64,000 nt of DNA from Exophiala sp. HKRS030. Lineage: Eukaryota; Ascomycota; Eurotiomycetes; Chaetothyriales; Herpotrichiellaceae. Within the stretch, counting starts at the first letter, position 1, and each line of letters begins with the position of its first letter. The notes under the pieces are model-generated. The model saw nothing but the letters and a program-made list of their open reading frames with translations. It was not told the DNA's origin and searched no databases. This document shows, one piece after another, positions 34,426-44,572 of this stretch. The position numbers and the translations under genes were made by a program. The stretch covers positions 2,356,001-2,420,000 of the forward strand of contig JAHWDD010000009.1 in NCBI GenBank assembly GCA_023897205.1. Direction: 5' to 3'.

Positions 34426-35377
34426 ATGTTCGTCCCTTTACTACCCGCGACTGACAAGCGTCCCCCTTCGCAGCGGAACTGGCCCGGAGAGTGGGCCACA
34501 TTGTCTGCTGTAAGGTGTTACATAATCTTCCTCCATGCATATTTGGCTGACGTTCGCCATCATCAAGGTTCTGTCGGATCACTATAGCTTCACTCTGTGG
34601 CTCCTGGTTGGGGGTTCACTACAGATAATACTTGGTCTGTTGTTACGGAATTGCTACGCATGGGCACCAGTCTTACTACTGTTATTGCTTCGAGGCCTTC
34701 GAACGACGGCGATATCGTTGGGACTGCAGAGGAACCCCTATCTCGAACATGTCAGATTTAGCCGAACAGCGCCTCAGATTCCTGATGCGGACGGCCACTT
34801 TGATGCCAATATCGGCGCCGAAAACGTGACTGTCTTCCTTTTGGGGTTCAAGGTCAATCATCCACTGGGTATCCTCGCGCCGCATATTCACACAATCAAC
34901 GAGCTGAACATCCGCATGTGGAAAGAACTAGAAGAAACGGCACCTGATTCCGGCTACTACGGTAGTTCGGAATGGACATGTCGCGATCCGCGTGGTGCCC
35001 TCGAAGTTCTGACGATTTCTTACTGGCGGTCGATAGAGGATGTTCACCGCTTTGCATACGGCCCCGTTCATCGAAAGACCTGGGACTACTGGAATTCCCA
35101 TCATAAGGACCTGAGCCATCTCGGCATAAGTCACGAGATGTACGAAGTACCCCGACACAAGTGGGAGGGCGTATACTTGAATATGCAACCCACTCTTCTC
35201 GGGGCTAACTCGTATCTCAGAAAAGGCGACAAATTTGTTGGAGGCCAGGTGGACGATATGTGGATATCTGGGCTATTGGATGCCACAAAAGGTAAATTAC
35301 GGACGAGTGCAGGAAGACTCGGGCGCGATCCCAAGGAGCTATATGAGACCTTCAATGATACGCCTAAGGAGGAATAA
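34426..35377 (+). CDS. DUF4188 family membrane-associated protein (putative monooxygenase-like)
   Basis: Two exons (34426-34509 and 34568-35377; donor GTAAGG, acceptor ATCAAG) give 298 codons less stop... i.e. about 298 residues, phase 0. The N-terminal part has two hydrophobic segments (HYSFTLWLLVGGSLQIILG and WAPVLLLLLLRGLRTTAI), so it is probably membrane-anchored. The rest fits DUF4188: ENVTVFLLGFKVNHPLG, DSGYYGSSEW, EVLTISYWRSIEDVHRFAYG, HRKTWDYWN, and GISHEMYEVPRHKWEGVYLN. The family has a dimeric alpha-beta-barrel look like small heme or cofactor-free monooxygenases, but its reaction is not established. A start at 34535 without the intron is possible but gives a less likely leader. It is divergent from the ABC transporter. 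Confidence 0.75.
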
Positions 35378-35769
35378 GGATTAACGGGGGAAATTGCGCG
35401 TCAACTCCGTCAGTCACTACTCCAGAAAGGCTGGTTTCAAAGGTGCATAAGTGTGAGGACATCGCTGGTTCTTCCCTTCATGATCACAGAATCTGTTGCA
35501 CTGTCATGGACGTGATTTCTATCGTTCACGTCAATAGATAAGCCAAACTTTGTCTTGCAAGGAAAACGGGCCGGGTCTGAGGTTCAGTGTAGTTGCTTGT
35601 TCCTTTGGGCGCTTCGTAAGAATTGTCGTTATGAAGCCGAAAACGGCGTGCTCATCAACGCGACTTCAAAATATGTCTGAGTCCTAGTTTGGATCAATTG
35701 AGACGTTTATCCTTCCTCGCCGTACGCTAACACCGTGAACTACAAGCAACTGGGATCGCTGCACAGTCT
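35378..35769. other. Convergent 3' spacer
   Basis: 392 bp between the stop codons of the DUF4188 gene and the second Zn2Cys6 gene. Nothing identifiable. Confidence 0.5.
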
Positions 35770-37338
35770 TCAACCCAAGCTCAGCGAGATATTATATTTT
35801 TGTGCCACCATGCCAATCCCATATGGTCCGAAGACAGATGTCCCATACTCTCTCTCACTCCACAAAAGGCGCAACAATTTCGCAACACTCGTGGTAGCGT
35901 GCATCTTGGCATGACTTTGATAGAGAACATCCTCCAGATGGGCACGGTGCTGCTCCATCCGAGCGCATGAGCCTACAATAAGGGTCGGCCACAACATCAA
36001 GGTGCGTGTTTTGGCGGCACGCGCAAGCCTTTTGGACAGTCGGACAAATTCGTCCACGAGTATTTCAATCTGCACCATTATGAACAGTGGTGGTATATAC
36101 GGGCCACACAATGCTGCTCGGAGGAAGATGAGTGTTGCATATTGGAATAAGAGACCTGCATTAGAACCATCACAAACTTCGTCACTGGATGCGGCATTTT
36201 GTGCCTCGACGTGTACATCACCAGCCTCCCATTCGAGGATTCGGGCCTCCAGAATGGCAAAATCATTACAGATGCCTGGATCTTGGTGTCTTGGGGCGGT
36301 CTTTGCTAGTCTATGGGCGAATTTGGTGATTTCGGGGATGATTTCGAACAGAGGGAAAATCCGTCCAAACATGAAGCCTTGAAGGTTCAGATACTGAGCA
36401 CGGCGACCAATTGACAATGACAAAGCTTGGACAGCAGAATCAGGACCTATCATATTCGTCGGAGATAGCCCAACATTTCCAGACACAAAAGCGAAAAACA
36501 GGTACGACTCCAATAGTACCAGAGAGAGCCGCTCAGTGACTGCTTTCCTCAGACTCAATACCAGCGGTAGTATCGCCGTGGCGGCTCGCAAATGTGTCAG
36601 TAATGCGCCCTTCATATCCCCATTGACAGATTCAAAGTAGCACATGAGGATCAATAAGGCAAGCAGTGGCAATGCTCGATCCTTTGAACCTCCAATGACC
36701 CTGGTGATCTCGTATTTGGCAGCTCGTAGGCAGATGGCATAGTGCGAACGAGCCTCAACAGAAACCGAGTCTTCTTGAAACGAAAGGTGAGAACCACTCA
36801 CAGCCAGCAGGCCGTGCAGCACTGCAGTCTCCTCGGACGCCATCGGAAGCAACTGATGGCAGAACGGGTTTTGGGAGTGGTGGAATGCAAACAGACGCAC
36901 AGATGTAACGTCGAGGTAGTGTTGAAGTAGAAGCTTGTCTCGCGGTTTAAGATCAATCATGACAGCTGACGATCCTAGACAAGACACCGTTTGTAACGAC
37001 GGCCTGAACAGGTTTGGGCGCACCGTTGCAGCCATTGTTGAGCTTGCGGGGGCGGCCATCATGACGACGAGGTCCCTCTGGGTTCTCCTGCCTGCTATCG
37101 TGGTCATTGGAAGGCCACCCTCAAGGTCTGCCGCATCCTGATCTCTGTGCGCTTCAACCCATGGCCAGGCGCACACAAGATGATTTCGAGAACAGCCAAC
37201 GCATGCAGGCCGACGTTCATCGCACTTCTTTCGGCGTGTTCGACATGTGAGGCACCCAGTCTTAACTCTTTGAAATTTCCCCCGCCCGTTACCCCTATGT
37301 AGTGCCGTTCGAGTCGTGGACATCTGCTTCATGGCCAC
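35770..37338 (-). CDS. Zn2Cys6 transcription factor with Fungal_trans_2-like region
   Basis: Single exon, 522 residues. The N-terminal cluster is CLTCRTRRKKCDERRPACVG followed by CSRNHLVCAW: C-x2-C-x6-C-x6-C-x2-C-x6-C, the classic spacing, preceded by a basic stretch GRGKFQRVKTG. The remainder matches the C6 regulator C-terminal type 2: KPRDKLLLQHYLDVTSVRLF, FHHSQNPFCHQLLPMA, and LHGLLAVSGSHLSF. Such proteins regulate metabolic genes. It is intact, unlike the other Zn2Cys6 gene in the island, and is the better candidate local regulator. A second Met (MSTTRTALHRG, codon 6) could be the start. Confidence 0.88.
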   Translation of the reverse strand: MAMKQMSTTRTALHRGNGRGKFQRVKTGCLTCRTRRKKCDERRPACVGCSRNHLVCAWPWVEAHRDQDAADLEGGLPMTTIAGRRTQRDLVVMMAAPASSTMAATVRPNLFRPSLQTVSCLGSSAVMIDLKPRDKLLLQHYLDVTSVRLFAFHHSQNPFCHQLLPMASEETAVLHGLLAVSGSHLSFQEDSVSVEARSHYAICLRAAKYEITRVIGGSKDRALPLLALLILMCYFESVNGDMKGALLTHLRAATAILPLVLSLRKAVTERLSLVLLESYLFFAFVSGNVGLSPTNMIGPDSAVQALSLSIGRRAQYLNLQGFMFGRIFPLFEIIPEITKFAHRLAKTAPRHQDPGICNDFAILEARILEWEAGDVHVEAQNAASSDEVCDGSNAGLLFQYATLIFLRAALCGPYIPPLFIMVQIEILVDEFVRLSKRLARAAKTRTLMLWPTLIVGSCARMEQHRAHLEDVLYQSHAKMHATTSVAKLLRLLWSEREYGTSVFGPYGIGMVAQKYNISLSLG

Positions 37339-37879
37339 AGCCAGCCTCTCCGAAGCAGTTCAGATCAACAGCGGAAGCCATCTAGATCGTCATATGATCC
37401 TTCATGTCTTCTGGTGGTGAGATCAAAATACTTGGCTTCGCTTAGTAATTGGGTCGCCTCGATCTCCTCACAAGACGGCGTTGCCCAATTAGGCAGAGGG
37501 TCAAGAGGTATTGGGGACAACGGACTCTTCATGGTCAGTTTTGTTGAAGGTCAGAGGGAGGTTTGGTCCTCCTAGATACTGATGTAGGCCAGATACCGAA
37601 ACCTCCCAATACTATAATACTAAGGGTAGCAATATCGTGGTCGGCTACCAGAGGCGCCACATGACTTTTGCCTTTCAGTCTGTGGATGATGAGTTTCATA
37701 TTATGTTTCTAGCCCCGTTACCACTAAAGAGTCAAATGTCTTTTGACGGGCTTTTAGTTAGATCCTTGAGACAAATATCTATCAGGTACTAAGTATCTTC
37801 GCCGAAGCTTCCGTTGGCTAACCTCGTCCCCTCAATATCCAATAAAGATTGGCACTGATACTAAATAACTAGTGAGATC
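37339..37879. other. Intergenic region
   Basis: 541 bp between the second Zn2Cys6 gene (upstream side) and the 3' end of the kelch gene. No gene, tRNA or repeat is seen. Confidence 0.5.
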
Positions 37880-39345
37880 TCAGCCCAACTGCACGGCCCA
37901 ACCTTGTTCTACCGGGACATCTTCGGTATCATAGCCTCGAATGCCTCCCCAGATAACGAAGGTATTGCCGCCTTGATCATGCCAGACATCGCTGCCGAAG
38001 TCACGCAGCCCATTGGGCCAGTCGACATCTTCCTCGACATCTCCTTTCCCATCTTGCTTCGCCACCTCACATCTGGCCCAAGTATGGTTGCCGGAAGCCC
38101 AGGACTCATTCGTCTTCTGGCCTAGAGCATCTCGGATTCTGTCTTTGACACTTGCTGCAGTGGAGCCTGTCGAATCGATTTGGAACGACCAGAAATCGTT
38201 GACGTCTCCAGATTTACCAACCGTACCCATGAAGTAGATCAAATACTGACGCCCGGCTCCAGTGGTGATAGGAACTAAACTGGCTCCAGATCGAGGCATT
38301 GGAAGCTGAGCCACATCTGTGCTGGCACCGGAGTGCTTTGGTGTGTCTCCCTCAGTTGCTTGTGGCTCAGATGCTTCTGTCCCGAAGCTGATCACCTGCC
38401 ACTGTCCGCTTGCCTTCACTGCCGATGAGAATGAGCTAGAGGCAGTATCCGCTGTCGTTTGCGGATCTGATTGTTGTGGCTCATCGAGGTCAAGATATAG
38501 CACTCGACCGAATCCGTCGCCAATCCTCCAAAGCCTGCCATTGTTATATACCATGTTCCCGTCACCAGCGACTTCAGCAGGTCCCGGGTCCGGGAGATCC
38601 GGGAGTTTTGTCCATATCCGTTCCCCAACATCAAATGCCCATGTATCTCGCAGGGTCGTCTCTCCATTTCGACCACCATGAATGAATATTGTTCCATAAG
38701 CATCAATCTTCGGGCCTCCAGCTATTGAACCGGGTCTTGGGGATTGCGTGGCTGTTGCAGTATGATACTCTCGAGCAGGTGGAACTCCGTCCACACATTT
38801 TGAAGCATCAGCCGTCAAGACATGGTAGGTGTTGGTCAATGTATCGAAGACCACGAAGTCCTGTGCGGTCAATTCGTGGTTCTCATGGCTGACTCCCCCC
38901 AAACATATAAATTGTCATCAATCGCACTAGTGGAATGGCCAGTCCTTGCAAATATCGAGCTGTCAGACCCCGCTTCATCAGTGGGCTTCTCTGCCAATGG
39001 CCGCGTCGCATCCCTGACTTGCGGTATGATATTCTGATAATCACGTGGCGTCAAGTCGCCTTCGCCGTCCACAGAAGACGCAACCGGCAGGGTGAGAGAA
39101 ACGATGGCATTCTGAGATTCTTGACCAACAGATTGAGCGCCCTTACCGCCGATAATGTAAGCCTTGCCTCTGAGGATATGCAATGTGTGTCCTGCGCGCG
39201 CAAGACTGACTCCAGAAGCGGGAGGAGCTATCTTTCGAAAACGAAGATGTAGCGGAGCAGTGGATCTGGCCACAGCCAATGCTCCGAGCGCTGCACCTTC
39301 GACCGCGGTCTCGACGGCGTAGAACGCTGCCACTGCTTCGGCCAT
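37880..39345 (-). CDS. Kelch-repeat beta-propeller protein (one frameshift in this sequence)
   Basis: Kelch repeats recur with the GHT..., GG and W positions: RAGHTLHILRGKAYIIGGKG, TGHSTSAIDDNLYVWGG, IDAYGTIFIHGGRNGETTL with DTWAFDVGERIWTKLPD, and GGNTFVIWGGIRGYDTEDV. The protein is 488 residues if one base is added at the C6 run 38896-38901; as written, translation stops at codon 158, and the second half is open in the -1 frame with the pattern NLYVW|GGVSHENHEL continuing a repeat across the break. Kelch propellers mediate protein binding. No catalytic residue set is seen, so an enzyme function such as galactose oxidase is not supported. Cytosolic: no signal peptide. Confidence 0.8.
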
Positions 39346-39829
39346 ATTGACTGGTTCGTCTTGTAGTCGTCAAGGTGCTTAAACTCGTGTCCAGGGGTTA
39401 CACCGTACAAAGTGCCGAACGTGTTTGATGACGATGCGGACCAGAGGCCTGCTGACAAGTTACTGAACACCACGAGACTCCGATATATGTCTATCAGCAA
39501 GTGGGTTTTGCAGAGACTTCTCATATTCGTCCTCGTCAACGTTTCAATTGTATATTACATGTCTTTGAATTTTGTTGATATGATGTCATCACGACTGACG
39601 TTGACGTTCGATGTGACATATTGGTCATGACATCTGGATGTAACCACATGTGCTTTGCGGCATCGCGAAATCCACAGGTATTTCATCCTTTGCCTAATGA
39701 TAATGGCTGGGTTCAACACGGCTACGCGAAAGCTGGAAGTGAGAAAATCGTCATATTGTTTTGAAACGCACTCGCTTGCTAGAACGTTGCAAAAAAACAC
39801 CCAGGGAAGTATAGGCAAGATCAGATCAA
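39346..39829. other. Intergenic region
   Basis: 484 bp between the kelch gene start and the end of the oxygenase gene. Nothing identifiable. Confidence 0.5.
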
Positions 39830-41091
39830 TCATGCGGCAACTTTGGCCAAAGCAGAGAGTTCCTCCAAGCCCTTGGCCTCCTTGAAGGTATTTGTATAAC
39901 GACCGAAGATCCAGTCTCGGACTTTCATTGGCGCATACTTGGAGCCCTTTGAACCGTCCTCACAACCAGGCAGGCAGCCGATCATGAAGTCGGGATTCCC
40001 AGAATAAAAGAATGGAATGCTGTATCGCTCCTTGCCACTGTTGTTGATGACGCGGTGCAAGTTGGACACGTAGCGGTCATTTGACCATCTCATCATCACG
40101 TTTCCCAGGTTAACGACGAAAGCGCCTGGTGTGGGTTTGACGTCGATCCACGATTTAGTCGGTGCGTCAAATACCTGCAGACCACCGACTTGATCCTGAA
40201 GGAGGAGCGTGATGCCGCCGAAATCGGTGTGCGCTCCAATGCCGCGCTCATCCTCGCTGGCGTCGGGTGCTTGGGGAGGGTAGTGCAGAAGTCTCAAGAC
40301 GGCGGCTGGTTCGGTGCAAAATGCCTTGAAGTAGTCCTGCTCAAGGTTGAGTGTCAATGCGATCACGCTAAGGATGTTCTCGGCCAGACGAGTCATTGCT
40401 TCGTGATATTCGTCGACGGTCCGTTGGAATTTGGCCGGATCGTTGACAGCACTGGGGTAGACATTCTCGCCGCAGTGGACGCGCTTCTCCAGGACGTATT
40501 TGTGGTCAGCGGGTAATTTGCGACCGATGAAGAATCCCTCTTTGAGATCTCCCGCAGTCTTGCCCTCGAAGTTTTGCGATCGAAGGCATTCGTAACCAAG
40601 CTTGTTCGGATGATGGGCTAAAGCCATTTGTGAATACAAGAGCTTGCCGTGATGTAGGATCTGCGAGACATACCTCTGTCTAGCTTGACTTTCTGCTCCA
40701 TGGGCAATGAAAAGAAATCCTTGGACTGCTCAAACATCGCCGCCTGAAGTTCTTCCGAAACACCATGATTGGTGATCTGGAAGAAACCTTTCTCGAGACA
40801 AGCGCGGCGGACTTGGTCGACCAGCACTCGCTGCTTGTATTTCTCAGTGCCGTAGAAAGCTGGAAGATTTATTAGATAAGGCGTTCCAATGAACAGAAGG
40901 GATTGCTAACCTGAGAAGTCAATGACTGGGGGTGCTCCTGCAATGGGCATTTCTTCTTGGACGATGCTCAGACGAGGCTTCCTCCAGGGAACCTGTGTGC
41001 TTGTGGTTGCGAAAGTCGGGCTATACATTCTGTGGGGAACGTGAACCATTGACTGGAATTTTTGTGGTGGTTGTGGGATATGTAGAAGCAT
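39830..41091 (-). CDS. 2-oxoglutarate/Fe(II)-dependent dioxygenase (isopenicillin N synthase-like)
   Basis: Non-heme iron oxygenase; the substrate is unknown. Three exons (41091-40911, 40859-40674, 40617-39830) give 384 residues in phase, with donors GTTAGC and GTATGT. The DIOX_N domain has PVIDFSAFYG and KGFFQITNHGVSEELQAAMF. The catalytic domain shows iron ligands His and Asp in GAHTDFGGITLLLQDQVGG, distal His in NLHRVINN, and the 2-oxoglutarate-binding Arg-x-Ser in ERYSIPFFYSG. All ligands are present. The first Met (41091) gives a 47-residue leader; 41028 and 40950 (MPIAGAPPVIDFS) have better start contexts, so the true N-terminus is uncertain. Relatives modify secondary metabolites or pyrimidines/giberellin-like molecules. 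Confidence 0.88.
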
Positions 41092-41342
41092 TTACTGCTG
41101 GGGATATTTCGTTTCTTTTGATCGAAGATTGTAATCCTTTGACTGTAGTCCGTGATTCTGTGATTGATGGACTTCTGGGACGAGATCTTGCGAACTTGTC
41201 CGTGTATATATGCTCGAAATACAAAAATCCCCATCTCTGACCCCATCGTAGCTGTTACATTGGATATCAACTCATCTACCAGAGGCTATAGAGCACAATG
41301 CACGGATTGTAACATCGATAGTTCGTCAATGAACCGTCCCGC

Positions 41343-41954
41343 ATGTGCGGAGAAGCGTTCGAGAAGCACGGGAGTGACCAAGCACAGACCTTCCTGGTGC
41401 CTTTGCGGCTCTGGAACTCTCCTCAAGAGTCAAAGGACTATTGGGCCCGTGCCCAGCTGGTCTATTTCGGGCTACTTCGCATCGGGGTAGTCCACGATGA
41501 GTTCCAACCGTCCAATGGAAAGGCTGAGGTCAAGGTTTTTTTTGGCTCTGCAGTCTGCATTGGGCATCCCCATGCGCTTGGTAAGTGGTTAGACTTTATT
41601 GTAACGTCTGCTGAGCCACTCTCTAAATGCTGTATGGGATTTGGTACCCGTTACTATTGGACGCAAAAGCGTCGCCATTCAACCGAATCAGGCTCGAGTC
41701 TTGTGGCTCAGTTCGATCTGAATCGCACGGCCTGTGGGGAAAATTCTCATATGATGAGAGTTGACAGCTGCGAATCTCCCAAGGTCGTTTGTTGTGTCGA
41801 CTTTTCCGTGGAGTATGAACTAGATGATTGTGACAGATGGTACGTCTTGACGATTAGCTTTTCATGCGATACTAAATCTGAAGGGCTTGAAGGCTTGAAG
41901 CTACCGATCTTGACTCTCGCAGGGGAAGTGAGGGAGAAAGAAATTAGGCTGTAA
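41343..41954 (+). CDS. Hypothetical ORF, 203 residues
   Basis: I do not recognise it. The first part has coding-like composition (FLVPLRLWNSPQESKDYWAR followed by AQLVYFGLLRIGVVHDEFQP), similar in flavour to small fungal proteins with a YWxAQxxxxGL segment. The second half is Cys-rich without a clear motif. There is no signal peptide. It may be an exon of a longer gene, or chance. Confidence 0.3.
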   Translation: MCGEAFEKHGSDQAQTFLVPLRLWNSPQESKDYWARAQLVYFGLLRIGVVHDEFQPSNGKAEVKVFFGSAVCIGHPHALGKWLDFIVTSAEPLSKCCMGFGTRYYWTQKRRHSTESGSSLVAQFDLNRTACGENSHMMRVDSCESPKVVCCVDFSVEYELDDCDRWYVLTISFSCDTKSEGLEGLKLPILTLAGEVREKEIRL

Positions 41955-42496
41955 GATATCGGCGTTGGAGGTTATACCATTTAAATTTAGTCTGAGTAAG
42001 GCGTCATCCAAACTAGCACGGACGTATTTGACGGGAAGTTTGATTTGTGGTCTAACACCTAAATTCATACTTGCATTGATCATTCTCTATTTCATCTTAA
42101 CTAGAGCCCGTTGGTTGGAGCTTTAATGATACAGAGCCCAGCAGTACGTTCTGGCCGTGGGCTGGTCGCAAGGTCCCCCAAAGCATCATCTTTGACTTCG
42201 AGACCCCATAAGCGACCCTTGGTCAAAACATGTTCGACAGCGTCTGACTTTAGACTTTGACCTAAGGCCCCACAATATCGAGTACTCCTTATGATCATCT
42301 GTCCAAACGAACGGATCGGATGTTCCATCTGGAACGCCAGATGTAGTTGTGAGGCTCCTGGGAAAATACTCCATGGAGCAGAATTGTCCAGAGACGATGA
42401 GGCCAGACGATTGCGCCTGTACTTGTAGTAGCTGAGCCTGATAATCTAATCGTGCAGGTCTTTGCCATTTGAGAAGGGTCGTGGCTGTTCAATCGA
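41955..42496. other. Intergenic region
   Basis: 3' flank of CCT1. The minus-strand frame remains open to 42295 only because of the CCT1 frameshift; it is not coding. Confidence 0.55.
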
Positions 42497-44199
42497 TCAA
42501 TGTCCGTGTCCATCATCTTGTGGCTCAGGGGATCAAGTTTGATCAGGGTGTCAATTCTCATGATGGCGATACAGGCTTCAACAGCACTCTTGAGCTGTTT
42601 TACCTTACTGATACTAGGCTCGAGAACACCCATCTTCACCACGTCGACTACCTTTCCGCGCATCAGGTCGAGACCATAATTCTTATATTGTCGTTTCTTC
42701 GCGATGTCCTTTTCTCTCTCATTGGCGTCTCCATCCTGAACTCGTTGGCTCAAAGCATGTCGGAAACGAAGTTGAGCAACAAGATCGGATGAATCCTTTG
42801 CCGCGTTAACCGCCAGTGTCTTGGGCACAATCAAAAGAGACTGGGAGAATTCTCCTATTGCTAGCTGTTCCCGTGATGAGACAGTCATGGCGAACTCTTC
42901 CAGATAGATGTGTAGAGCCGTCTCCACGGCTCCTCCACCGGGAACAATGCTTCCAGATTCCAGTGTTCGCTTGACGGCGGACAGTGAGTCGTGAACAGAA
43001 CGTTCCATCTCGTCAAGTTGGTAGTCATTCGAGCCTCGAAGAATGATTGAAGCCGACGAAAATGCTTTGGTTCCCTTGACGAGAATACACTCGTCGTCGG
43101 AGATCCTCTCTTGGACAACCTCTTCCGCATAGCCAAGGGATTCTTTTTCGAACTTCTCGTCGCCATTCAAATCCGAGAGAGTACTGATCAACGTAGCTCC
43201 GGTGGCTTTTGCAATCCGTCTGAGATCCTCTTTCTTACATCTTCGTACCCCCATGGCACCACGTTCCACAAACATCTTCAGAACCAGATCATCGATTCCT
43301 TTGGTAGTGAGGACCACATTTGCTCCGGCCTTCAGGATCATGTCGACTCTCTCAAGGATAATGCCAGCTTCTCTTTCGCGAATCTTCTCGAGCTGTTGTG
43401 GGTCTTCGACGGTAATCTGAACACCAAGCTTCATTCTTTCTTTTTGCAGATTCATGTCTAGGCACGCAATCTTTGCGTCTGTAATTCTGGTTTTCATGGC
43501 TTGTGATGCAACAGTACAGTTTAATGCATATCCCTTGACCAATATTGATTCAGTTGCACTTTTTCCATGTGCTTTGAGGATGTTAACAGCTTGGACAGGA
43601 TATTTGATTTCGTTTCGCTGGGCATTGACCGATTTGACCGATTGCATGGCGTCCACAACCATGTTAGCGAAGAAATTAGCATCAGACCCGATAATCTTGC
43701 TGGACATTGAGGTTTTTGCGATGTTGATCAGACTTTCTCTGCCTAATGTTTCAACTTTTGTGCTTATGTTTTCTTGCATGTACTTGACCGCTTCTCGAAG
43801 AGCCAGCCGGTATCCTGTGATGATCACGGTGGGGTGTATTCTGTTCTTCATCAATTCATTCGCTCTTCTCAGTAGCTCCGCAGCGATGAGAACGACTGAG
43901 GTGGTACCATCGCCTACTTCTTTATCTTGTTGCTGCGCCAGATCGACAAGTATTTTGCCTGCAGGGTGTTCCACGTCGAGTAAGCTGAGAATTGTGGCAC
44001 CGTCGTTCGTGACTGTGACGTCTCCGATATCATCCACCATCATCTTGTCAAGACCGGACGGTCCAAACGAGGACTTGACGACATTTGCGATGGCCTGGGT
44101 CGCAAGGACATTCTGGTCTCGAATATCTGCACCACTGATCTTTGTACCGCCCAAAAATAGGGTTCCCGCATTCCGGGGGCCTTCAAATATTCCTGCCAT
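42497..44199 (-). CDS. CCT1: T-complex chaperonin subunit alpha (one frameshift near the C-terminus in this sequence)
   Basis: Subunit of the cytosolic TRiC/CCT ring that folds actin and tubulin. Single exon; 567 residues after adding one base. Family marks: [20 protein letters not shown] near the start, DGATILSLL and [11 protein letters not shown]-binding motifs, [25 protein letters not shown] near residue 410, and the C-terminal [20 protein letters not shown]. At the G4 run 42528-42531 one base is missing. With it, the protein ends DDGHGH and TGA at 42499-42497, the usual CCT1 tail; as written, the frame runs on for about 67 foreign residues to 42295. Because the gene is essential and the tail is exact, an assembly error is likelier than a real change. 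Confidence 0.96.
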
Positions 44200-44572
44200 G
44201 TTCTTCGTCTCAAACTAGGTAGGTTATGAGGTGTTGGCGAATCGAAACAAGTGCGACAGCGTATAATTCAAACATTCGTGTACCGCAGGCATCACTGGGG
44301 AGAAAATCAATCCGCGCCAAGCCTCGCAATTAATTTTGGGCAGTAACCAGAAACGCGGGGCATTTCAACCCTGACAGTCGCGGCCTTCACATTTGGAGTC
44401 ACAGTTTCAGCGGCGGCATTTGACTCACACAATCAGCAGAGGAATTCAATTTTAAGCAACATTATTCGAAAGCTAGCTTTTTGTTGCTTCTTGATCTTCT
44501 TCAATCGAAAAATCCAACAAATCTCATCGGTCAACCCATCCTTTATACTAGGCCGAGGGCCTCACTGACACC
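44200..44572. promoter_or_regulatory. Shared divergent promoter of CCT1 and prolyl-tRNA synthetase
   Basis: 373 bp between the two divergent start codons. It must contain both promoters. Pyrimidine-rich and A-rich tracts occur at 44450-44520, near the plus-strand start. No specific motif was assigned. Confidence 0.5.

Noticed and set aside
42295..42496. C-terminal extension of CCT1 as an open frame
   Set aside because: The family tail DDGHGH and a stop are found one frame away right after a C/G run; the extension is an artefact of the missing base.
43454..44218. 254-codon plus-strand ORF over CCT1
   Set aside because: Complement of the chaperonin coding sequence with no protein-like features.
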